Notes under the pieces: model-generated
Told to the model about the DNA's origin: nothing
The model's input: the letters and a program-made list of their open reading frames with translations, nothing else
Database searches by the model: none
Program-made: the position numbers and the translations under genes
Shown: positions 25,401 to 37,400 of the stretch, piece after piece
Layout of the letters: each line of letters starts with the position of its first letter
Position numbering within the stretch: position 1 is the stretch's first letter
Assembly: GCA_031841125.1 (NCBI GenBank)
Contig: CM063109.1
Coordinates: 9,896,321 to 9,960,320, forward strand
Direction of reading: 5' to 3'
DNA length: 64,000 bases
Source of the DNA: Acanthococcus lagerstroemiae
Taxonomy: Eukaryota; Arthropoda; Insecta; Hemiptera; Eriococcidae

Positions 25401-28400
25401 AGGCCCCACGTCCAGACAAAATTGCAAAGGAATGTAGAAGGGCTTCAGCGATATTTCAAAGTCATATCTAACAAAAATATTTGATAAAATTCTAATTACT
25501 AAAAGATATCCGAAGCAGCGGATGAGATAATATTACTATAGAATTATCCGCCTGGAATTCTATAACTTATTAGAAAACACAATAAATCTATAAAAAACAA
25601 AAGAAAACAGGATAAACTAATAGTAATGGGTATTCTTAACAGCAAAATTGGTTAACACACAGAAATGAACCATAGAATAACCGGACATTACAATTTTGGA
25701 AGAAGGAATAAGAGGGGCTGGAGCCTTATCGATTTTTGCAACGAGATGGATCTAAAAATCTTAAACAGTTTCTTCAAAATAAAAAAGGGAAAAAAGGGAG
25801 GAAAATACGAGGACATGGCTCAGCCACAACCAGGAATTTATGAGTAAATCATTGATTATATGGTACAAAAAAATGAAGACGTCACTGATTTTGTATTACA
25901 AACTAACACAACATAGGGCTGAAGTAAGAACAATATAGCTTCTTCTATCTAATGCGCCCACCTTTGGGCATAGGCCTCCCCTAAATTGGTCCAACGTTTC
26001 CTTTCTCAGCATCTCTCCTCCGGCCACTCCTCCCAGTCGAAAATTTCTTCCTCCCACCTTGTTTTTGGTCTTCCCACCCTTCCTTTAACCTCCCTTGGCA
26101 TCCAATCCAAAACTTTTATTTCCCGCCTGTCCTTCCCTCCTCTGATCATATGACTCACATACCCCATTTTCCTTGCTTTCATTCTTTTCCTTATTTCCGC
26201 GTTTCATATTCCACCTTTTCTCTTGACTCCTAAAATTGCCCATTCCATGGTCATTTGGGTACCTCCAATTTTCCAGAGCTGATTTTCCGTTGTGGCCCAC
26301 ATTTGTGCTCCATACGTAAGCACTGAAATTGTACATTTTTCTAGAGTTTGGATTTTTTTTCAGTAACATTTTACTTTTGTAAATATCTTTTAAGGCCCAG
26401 AAGTTTTTCCAATAATTTGTTCTTCTCCTTATCAGTTCTTTATCCAAACTGTTTTGAAATGAAATACCTAATTTGGCCTGAATACTTGACTTCGAGATTC
26501 ATTTCGATTTTATTTCATTCTATTTTAATTTCTGAGACCTCGGCCTGGTTAGAAAGAAAAACAGTCTTATTAGTATTCATGCGGTGGCCTGCTTTTCTAC
26601 TTGTTACGCAAAATTCTTCCATCGGCATTTACTGAAGTTCGATCGCTTTTTGGGAGATTATTACCACATTGTCGGCAAATCGAAGATTGCTGAGCCACTC
26701 ACCGTCAATTTTTATCCCTTTGTTTTCTCACCCCATCTCCCAAAACACTTCTTCCAGTATAGCATTGAATAAGTTTAGAGATCGAGGGTCCCCTTTTCAG
26801 TTTGGAATTTTAACCATACTTCCTAAATATAGGGTACTAGACCACATATGGGTATGATCAGACGCCATCTTGGTAGCAAAAAGAAGTAAACAAGTAGATA
26901 ACAGGCCGTTCGCTCGCACTCGGTTTTCTGTGTAATTCTTTTTGCTATTAAGATGGTGTCTGATTACACCTATTCATATGTGATCTAATACCCTAACCTA
27001 AATTGCTAGAAACACTTTTGGAAATATCTTTAGAACAAACTCTAAAAGTAAACTCTAACAATATTGAGATACTGCAACAAAATAGGTAACAGTATCAAAA
27101 TAGCCTTCAGCAAATCGGGACTGATAGTCGGCATCGGGTCCCTTAACCTCCTCTCACAACAGAACAAATCTATTGGGGCCGTCCATCCTACAGAGAGCGT
27201 TGCAATCTGCCATTGTTATACGTTATGAAAAGGGGAACCTTTTTGTCAAACCCTTTTCTACTGGTGCCAAAACCATTCCTCTTTCTATGAGCGATACTAG
27301 CGCTGGACTGTCCGAATCTTGATAACTTTTGAAGAGAAACGCAGCATAAAGACAAAATGAAACTTAACGTGGTTTCCAAGGCCATCCGAGGTCCCAAAGC
27401 GGCAAAGAAAACAAAAGATGAAAGAGGCGATGATAAAAAAAAGCTTTGGATGATGCAAAAAATATGAAAGAAATCAACAAAAAACTTAACTTTGATACAC
27501 AATAAATTAAGCCTCCATGCTAAGCCATGAGTATGAGAAAGTCTACGACCATCGCGACAAAACTTTACAAAAAACTTCATGGTCCGGATCAGCGAGCAGA
27601 TAACGGCAGGGAGGAATGTAAAATTCCTTAATTGGATATTGTATGATAGGAAAAGACACAAAGGCAGACTAGCAGTTAGATGGAAAGATGAGCTCACCAA
27701 AGAATTAGGATCACTTTGGCAGATATTAGCATGGGATAAAAAAACTGGAAGGGTTACGAGGAGGCTATGCCCGAAAATAGGCGGAGGTAGAGTGGCTCTC
27801 GAGAACCACTGCACTTACAACCGCAGTAAATAAATAAATAGCCACGTTCATGAGTTCTTGGCAACACTTTCGAACGACAGATAACACTTCGATCACGAGC
27901 CAATCTTCCGGGTTTACCGTTAGGGGTCGAATTCGTCAAATTGCAGTCGTTCACGTCCTCATCATTAGCGTTCCGCCGCAATTAAGGCTTGCGATGAGTT
28001 CCACGAACACTTCATACCTCGCAATGCTCCACTTAGTTTTCATGTCCTCCTTCGCTTCCTAAACAAAATATCAAAGTCCGCGACGTCTCAGTATTTTTCT
28101 CCTCTCGACGTCCATTCACTGGCACTGTTTGCTGTTTCACCCACTAAATTGGCCGATCGGTAAAATTATCTAGATTTGTTACTCCAATTTTGGAAGCAGT
28201 AGAAGTCATTTCTGTTTAAAATGAGGCTTCAGGTAAAATCAACTCGTCATCCTCTTTCCTCCCTCCGATGTGCAGAATTATATTCACCTAATCATCAAAC
28301 AGCATTTCTTAAGCCAGCTTCCTGGAGTCAAATTACAAAATTTCAAGCTCCGGAAATACGCGGAGCAACAGGGATGGAGACTGGTGTTCACGCGACAGTT

Positions 28401-31400
28401 TTTCATACGGGCAAATGCAACACCGGCAAGTTACTGCTGGCATTTAAAAAATGAAGAAAATTACCACTCGACTTTCCACGGAGCAGTGGAGTTCGTGGTA
28501 GAGGGTATCTTACCTTCATGTTACATCTGCGAGTGCGACGATTGCACGAGCGACGGATTTGCGCCAGGGTTTTGATATGCAGTGTTTTGATCTCGACCTT
28601 CTGATTCCTTTCTCGACTTCAACGGCCTTCTCAGGTTACCTGCTCTGTAGTCGCCATTAGGACTTCCAGGGCTTATCTTCTCCATCACCCGTTTCCTGTT
28701 ACTATCCTGTGTCCCCTTTGAGGTGCCATCTTCCTTTCTATTGTTTCCAGCTCTGATCAGTTTCTCCAGTTGACTCTCGTTCCTTATGACTATGGCTTTG
28801 CTCTCTTCGCTCTTTCTTATAAAAATATCGCAGTCCCGGATCCAATCAAATTTAATCACACCCTCGTCCCGCAACTTCTTAGCTGACCTCAGCAATTTTC
28901 GGTTCCCTGGCGTCAGATGGTCATCGCAGAAAATCGGCACCGCTGGTGACCAACCGAGTGTCCTTCCGTGTAACTTTGTCTTCTTAGAGGCGATTACTAG
29001 ATATTTCTCTTTATCCCGGCTCACCAATTTTACTATTATCTGTTTCGTCTCATTTCTGCTATTTAGCCTGTGGGTTGTATCGATGTCTGCATCATCTAAT
29101 GGTACTTTGAGAGCCCTACTGTGCCAAAAATCAGTTCATCGTCGTCAACCACCCCTAGCTGCCGGATCTGACTCCAGCCGACTTTCTTTCATTTCCCAAA
29201 CCTAAGTTAAAGATGAAAGGAACCTTTTTTGATGATACTCCAGCCATTCAAGCTGCTTGTACCGATCATCTGAAGAGGATACCAGTTGGGCAATTCTCTA
29301 CGGCATTTGATTCGTCGTACCAGCACTCACAAGAGTGTATTGTTACAGAAGGGTCTTATGTAGAATCCTAACCTCAATAAGGTTTTTTATTTCTGATAGT
29401 ACTCTTGTTTTACTCCAAGTTCGAGAACTTTATTGCCATACTGTATACACTTCTGAACTGAACACAAAAGCTCGAAAAAGTCACTTCACCCTAAAATGTG
29501 TTCATTTCGACGCGAGGGGAGAGCAATTGTGAACTAAAAATAAGGGTAGTGCACTCATCTGTAACATATCTACTCAACGACTCATCAGACAAGTAGGTAG
29601 AATACTGTACCCTAACAAAAATCACTCTCTCAGCAGACGTACTCAATCTCGCCATCAGACCATATTAACAGACGAATGTCGTACTAAACTTTAAAATCTG
29701 ATACCCTAATAACACACTGGCACATAACACTCGACCAGAATGTGGTTAACAGATGAATGCAGATTCATCTCTGGCGGAAAAACTACATCGATGAAGGTCA
29801 AATGTAGAACAACTGTCCAACAGAAGCCAAACTGTACAGTCCATCGAACCCGTCCTATCACGAGGGCAATGCTCAAGTCGAACAATTCGACTTGGTACAG
29901 CTTTGCGTAACCCATAACAAACACACGGATAACCCACAACCACAAATACTGTTATATCATTCCAAACAACCAAGTTCTCCGAGTGTTCAGTTAAAACCAC
30001 TATCTTTCTCACCGCGAAGTGTTTTCCTTCCGCCGAAATCCGGCGCCGTCCCCGTTCACTCGGACACGCTCACGACTGAAAAAATCTCACACATTTTAAA
30101 ACTGCCGGTTGTCCAGACAACATCGACTGAATTCTGATATCTTGGTCAAATTAAACTCGTATCTCCGTAAATTATAACGTTCGCTCGCACGTAAAACGCT
30201 TTTAAGTCGCGGTAAGAAAGAAGCGAAAAAATACGTATAGGTACACAAAACGGTATATTCAACGGTAGTCGTCCCTTTTTTTCTTCATCTTTAATTTGGG
30301 CTCATTCATAAGCAAACATTCTCTACCTGCATGAAGAGCTAATTACGTTTAAAGAGTATAATGATAATTACTTTGGAAGTGAGATCACGATGAAAGACAT
30401 CTTGAGAATGTAAATATTGCATTCCTTTGGCGATGTCCAAAGCGAGCTTCATGCGTACCGAGTACGTCAACTCTTGAGACGACTGTATCAGCTGCTCCAG
30501 ACTTCCTCCGTTAATGTACTGCAATTAGAGAAAGAGAAAAATAGAAGAAAAAAAAATTAATACTGTTGTTAGATCTAGAAACGAAAATCGAAAACTGGTC
30601 GACTTCTCCGGCATGGATTTAAGATCGACGGAATGCGAAGAATTCGAAAATCGTTTGCGCCGCGCGGTAATGACGTCGAAGGTGTCGTAACTTTTAATCT
30701 ACACGACGTTCCATACACGGATACCTTTACTCGGCCGAGGCGAAGGAGTTTCATCGATACAAATCGTATTTTGAATAACTGTAGTTCACTCAGTACGATC
30801 ACTTTCTCTCGTATTCCACGGCATTTCACAGCGGGGAAGCGATTCACGTCAGGAAGAAGAAAAAAAAATGAACAATTCGAATGCACGAAATTTGGTTTGT
30901 ACACGCATTTCCAACCTTAAGGACTGATGCATCACGTTTTATCGAACTCGTAGGTTCCACTGATTTCAAGTTTCAAATTACAAATACCAGTCATATTTGA
31001 AATTGAAACCACGAAATACCACGCACACTTAAGCGACACTTCTTCCCTGACTTCCGAATTTTTTCTAGGCTAACCTCCTGACTTTTCGCCTTTGATCGTA
31101 AAACTCTCGTATACCAATCTTCAACTTAATCTGATAACATTTACCTGGAGGCACAGTGGTGTAGCGAGCCGAATGTTCGGGGGGGGGGGGGCTAGTCTTG
31201 ACCACAGGGGATGGAGTGTTAGAGGGAGTGCTATGATTAGAAAAGCCATTATAGACTTCCGAGTATTCAGCAAGTCAACCGGCCTCAAAAATTTCCGCCC
31301 TTCTATCCGGTCTTTGGATTACCCGGCCGTTTTCCCTTTGTCCGGCCATGTTACAGCACGAAACTGAGATGTTTCATCCTGTTGAGTACAGTATTGTAAA

Positions 31401-34400
31401 ACTATAATACACACGTTTCTCCAGGGGGAGCAACCACTTTTCCACGAGGCGGGAAGTGACGAAGCAACTTGAGACGAAATTGTAAATTTCTCGCCCAAAA
31501 AGTACCAAAAAAACAAAACAGCTCTCGGTTTTCTGCTGAGGAAGATGAAGACATCGGCTCATGAGAGAGGAAGAAATGCTTTCATTAGCCCCTCCCACAC
31601 CCCCACGAACCTAATGATCTTCGTGACCCTAGATGATAATCGTCTAGATTTTTCTTTTAATCTTTCTGATTTTTTTTTGAATTTTTTGATCTTTATATTT
31701 TTGATAGGCCCTATAATAACCATGAAATATTCAACTTGCACTCAAATGTAATGAGGAGGCAATGAAAAAAAAGCCATTTTATCCGGACTTTCAGTAATCT
31801 GGCTGACCCGAATCCACATTTATGTTGGATACTCGGAAGTTTACTGTATCTGACGACTCCCCCCTTTGGCTACGCCACTGCAGAAGCAGCGTTACGAATA
31901 GCTATGCCCTAGCATTAGGTCTCATGCTCAGAAAAAACATATTAGTCCTCACGCACATGAAATTTACTTGAACTTCCTGCACAGTGAATAAGTTCCCAGA
32001 TAGACGTAGCGGTTTTAGGAGCTGCCAAAGTATGCGACCTCACGAAGTCTCATGAGAAGAGAAAATGGCGATAACTCCAACTAGGAAATTGTATTTTAAA
32101 TTGGGGACCGAAAGTTCCAAAAGAAAAGTTCCAATTGCAAAAATTTCCAGTGGTATTCATGTTCAAAAGTGTATTTTGTCCAAAGCATTTTTTTTCTTTC
32201 TCGAAGTAGATATTTTCCATAGAATTCTTTTTCCAAAAAATGCAGGCACAAAATGACAAGGAAATTACTCTGCTGCTATTTGGTGTATTCTAAACGTTTA
32301 GTATCTTAAAAATTCCGTACGTTTGCCTATTGTTCGATGATTCATATCTCCTTCTTGACATATTTATAGTCACTGAGTATTGAGGTGAAAATAAGGACTC
32401 TTCAAGCACAGAAATTTCATCTTCCTTACTGCCTTAATTACAAGTACGATGTTTTCATTCTACACTTTTCCTACACATCATGTTATACATAAAACTGACA
32501 TGCATCGAAGTTTCATAGAATTCAGTAATATAAATTATATAAATGACAATTGCAAACTAACATTACAATTTCCATCATAAGTGGGCTGTTCAGTCCATCA
32601 GATGTAAGCAAGCAAAAAATAATAATTAATAAATAAATTTAAAAAATCTGCCGCACGTATTGGAACTTTCACAATCTTGCCCTCCTCCCCCGAAGAAACC
32701 TTTGATAATGCGTCCCTGTGTCTATTATTTGCCACAGAAAAGAATAAATGCATATGGAATGACCCTGCACAGGGCTATAACACTGAAAATCTTGTCCTGA
32801 CGTCACCAGAAAAAGGTCTATATATTATCACATTCATGGCTTATTTTTGATTATTAAATTTATATTTTCGTTACATAGTGTTATCAGTTCTAGTGATCAT
32901 ACTTATTTTCAAAAATTATTGAAACATCGCTGAACCAATCAAGCAGAATCAAACTAAGTTGCCTGCGGATAAAAAATACCACCCATTTTTCTAAGGCGAT
33001 TATCTCCCCTTCCCCCTCCCAAAAGATTGAACTAATTTTGCTGAATTCTGCGACGTATTGTTGTAAAAGATTTTTGGAACAACGTACTTCTGGAATTTTC
33101 AGTTTTAGAAAAATTTGTTCGCGCAACTTTTCTGCTTTGGAATTATAAATCTTGAGCTATTTCGGGATGGAACTTCTACTTCGGCACTTTTGGTCCGCAA
33201 CCGTATTTTAGTATAAAAACGTGAAAATAATATGCGCTGAATTTTATTGAAAGATATTAATTATATATTTGATTTTTTTCCCAGAAGCTGAAACTTCGAG
33301 ATGATCTAAATATTATCTTGTGTAAGGATATAGCCACGCAGGTTCATTCGATTACATCCTGATTAAAATTTTTTCAAGTTCTTAACTACTTATAACTCCA
33401 AATTTCATTAAAACTCTTGTCCTGATTCTCACAGCAACATTTAAAATCTGTAACACACCTCCATGCATATTTAAAACTGTTCAACACTTTCCTCCGGACT
33501 TTCAAGAATATCCTGTCCCAATACTTTTCACAATTGTACATCCTCTTTTTGTTTTCTTTGATGATCTACCGATCCCATAGAAATGAATTCAACATCGCTG
33601 TTGTTATCCTACCTTAAATATTCCGAATCTAACACCCACCCATTCCGACCAGAGGAGAAAATGCTACTACTTACGTTTCAAATTTTAGTACGGAAAAAAG
33701 AAATAATCTAATATTCTGAAGCAAACGATATTACTGTAAACAACGCCCACAATTTAAGACAAGATACTCTTCAATATCTCAAAAGAACTACATACTCTCA
33801 CGCCCAGAATAGAAGCACTCATCCAAAAATTTTCACAGTCTGACGAAGAACCAGCAAAAGCTTGCACATTTGAGATACCTTTACCTTCCACCTTCAAATC
33901 ATGCGGCATTCATCCAACGCTTATCCAAAATCATTTCTACTTTATTTCTACAATATATTATTTCATTATTTCATTTTCTCATTGAGAAAAAATATAAATT
34001 TTTAATGTACATTTTCTTAATTTCATTATTTTATCATCTTCCGTTTTAAATGTGAACTCCAAAATATTAGCAAAGGAAGAAATTGAACAAGTATCGCTGA
34101 AACTCAAGATTGGTTTTTATTTTTACAATTGAGGACTTCTACATGAGTATTGTGAGCTCATGAAAAAAGTCGTGGAAAGGTCATGAAAAAGTCATGAATT
34201 TCACAAATTGGTATTTGGTAGACACTCTAGAAAAGACCCTTCCGTAACCCAACTGCAATGATCGAAAAGTTTGGGCTCCCTGTGCGCCTTCCTTCATCAG
34301 CTTAGAGATGAGGACCAAACAGCATCTTATAGAGCAAAAAATGTATATTTCAGGCCAGTTGTATGGAAATTTAGAATGTATTCTGCAATGGAGTGATTCC

Positions 34401-37400
34401 GAAACATTGAAAAAATGCGGTCTAAAGTTTAGAAAATTTAACTGAAAATTTCGTCATTTAATTTCTCGTCGATGAACTTTTAATTTAATTTTTAATTTTT
34501 TGACCATATTTTGTAAACGCTTTTCTCGAATTACATAGCTCAAAAATAAGCCATTCTAAAATTTTTACGCAACATAAAATAATAATGTATTCCTGGATGT
34601 TTAAGAAACCAATGCCATTGTATATGTAGGTATGGGTACAAACTTGAAATTTTACGTACATTGTCTGCAGGCAAAAATCCGAGTCAGTAGTAAGAAAATT
34701 GGTATATTTGTAAATTTAAAATAAAGAAAAATTAACTACATTTTTCACTTTTAGGCTAAATTTTTCCTAAATTTTTCCAATAGCTCCTGTTGAAAGTACG
34801 GTTTCTCGAATGTCAGAATTTCTCTAGAATCTATGTTCTGTGCTCTGTTCGATGCCCTGAAACTCGACTTTGTGCGTGTATCAGGGGAGGCACACGAAAG
34901 TTCCAAAATTTTGAGTTGTTAATAAAACAGATTATTCAACATTTGAATTGTTGCTGTCGGAACACTGGTGATTATATGTAAATTGATGGAATGTCATCGA
35001 AATTATACTGATCTCAGACAATAACTTTCATACGTTTCATCGGAATTCGTCAATCTTTTTTATTTTGTGGTATTTTTAAAAATTAAAAACAACTAATTTT
35101 TACAACAAAAAAAAATTTAACTTTGACCCTAGCGAGGTACGGGTTAATATTATAAGATTCAAGCTCAAACTTTTTTGGAATATTTTTGAATCGTCTGGAA
35201 CATCTTCCAGGGGTGGGAGCGAGATCCAAGAATATTTTTAAAATAAGGATCTCCCTATTAGGTATTTATTTTTATCAGGACTAGAAGACACGTAATCCTG
35301 AAAACGTTGGATTTCTGATCTCGCTGGAAATTTCGAAAAATGAAGCTTTTGCTTTTTGTTTCCAATATTTCAGCATTTATTTTATTTTATTTCAACGAGA
35401 TACTTACTGCCCGAAGGCTATAACCCCGATAATGTATATAACTTAGTTACAAGATACTGTAAAGTTTATTTTGATGGGAAAAATTTCATAAGTCTATGAG
35501 GTCGTTCATTCTAACTACATTTTCGTTTGTAAATTTCCTTTTCAACTTCTCTTGTTACGTTTTTATTTTAACGTTTGGGTTTTACTTTTATAAACCAAAT
35601 GCCATTAAAAGGTTAATTATTTGGAAACATACTTTTAGGTCGTCTCATATCAATTCGACCGGTCGCTGCTTTCGGCCTACTTTCCGATTTTGACAAAACT
35701 GTCAGGAATAGGTGGCGTCTGTTCCAAAAAACATGCCTGAGAAAGCGTTTTAGCACCCTTAAAAGTGGGTATAAAAACTCTTCCCTTTATAGCCGACAGA
35801 ACTGCACTTTTGCTAACTTGAATTTCAAAAATGTTTTCTTGCTTCGCTCGCAAACACACTCACGTCTTTTCCTCTCGTATTCCTTATTTTCAGCTACTGT
35901 CTTTAAGGTTACCGCGCTAAAGGCCGATCTGTATGTTTCGCCTGCGATATAAACTTCTCCAATGAGGATCGCATAAACTTCTTCACTCGGTGGTGCTATA
36001 TTCAAAGACATGGAAGTTGAAAGTCAAATTATTTGATTTTGTTGTAAGAGAGAATCTCGAGCGAAAGTGATGCTGTAAAATCTCTACCGAAAATGTATCA
36101 CGTCTGATCTGAATTGTACTCTTGACTTCGTTACAGCATATTTAATTTATTTGTATCATCGTCATTGTTGAAGCTTTTTTTTTCTCAACCGCATGTGTGA
36201 GTTCATCGTTGAATTAGTGTTAACGGTGTTGGTCATAATCTTCTTTTACGAACCGCGTTTTATTAATTATCTCGGCCGTTTAATAACATTGTCGTTATGG
36301 TGGAAAGTTACAGGCTCTGTTTTCATTGCTTGCAGTCTTCTGTAGTTGGTCTCTCATTGTGATTAGACTTTCAAAATGGATTAAGCAAAATAAAGAGTCT
36401 TTTGATACCTTTTCTGGCGACTCCGCGAATCATTCTCGGTATAATCGAAGAGGAATAATTGTTTCTGGTCGATTGTTATATTTCAATTGGGTAAAATTCA
36501 ATTACATTCGTATGATGTTTAGCATGCCATCGGTGATCGGTTTTAATTTTGCTTTCCACGTGATCGTATGCGAAAATACGAGCAATTCTTATTGTACCGA
36601 ACCGCAGTAGGAAGTTCTCCTAGCAGGGGAGGAGGGGTTGCAGTGGTGAATCCGCAGAATTTCGCCTAAATTTTGACTTGGTAGGCAAAAAACGACTCTT
36701 TTTTTCACTGATGAGAAGGATATGGAGGACACCCCATATCTTCTTTCCCCTCCTGATTTATGCCTCTGCTTAACTACCAAATGTGATTCTACCGTAGGTA
36801 TGTATTGGAGTGACACTCATTTATATCAAAAATGAAAAAGTTATTGCTGAATTTTGAGCCTCATTAGACGTGTTTAAGATTCTTTGAGGCTTCTTAGAAC
36901 GTTTCTGAACTTCTTAAGACTAGACAAGTCTTAGACGCTCCCTAAGGCTCTTCCGGACTCGATTAAATCGAGCCTTGAATAGTCTCAGTCTAGCCTAGGA
37001 CAGTCATGAGGCTTCTTGAGTTTCTTCCGGACTTCATGACTCTTCGAGACATGTTTTCAGATCAGATGCGTTTATTTCTTCCGGCTTCATTTAAGACTGA
37101 TACAGGCTTGATTGAGACTTTTGAGGTTGTTCCAAACTTGTTCAACAGTATTCAAAATTTGCCCGCATGGACATAACCCTCTTTCAGATTTTTCCGAACC
37201 TTGATTTGCATGGGCAATGTTACTACTTCTGCACATCATGTTTTCTTCACCTCATCGTTAAAGGGGTGAAGATGAACACATGTAGAAGTGTTTGCGATTG
37301 TTAGAAGCTTATATTTGCAAGAGGTAGGACTGTTGGTCTGACCCTAGTGATAAAAAATTTACGGAAGAGTCTAAAATTGAAACGTTAACTAGGCATCCAT

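Larger units (their letters stand above)
18850..30371 (-). other. TESK intron (11.5 kb)
   Basis: The longest complete intron. It holds a TA-flanked TIR element with a nested foldback (19196-20628), the large palindrome (22913-25288), scrambled RTE-like LINE fragments and a MITE (25350-27841), and a LINE ORF1 remnant (28521-29122). About 20.65-22.9 and 29.1-30.3 kb have only short frames. One minus-strand frame at about 20870-21114 would encode a Lys/Glu-rich, coiled-coil-like peptide and may be another LINE ORF1 scrap. Confidence 0.6.

Noticed and set aside
27188..27814. Minus-strand frame of 208 codons with membrane-like composition
   Set aside because: Its Phe/Leu richness comes from being antisense to a Lys-rich LINE C-terminus and A-rich flank.
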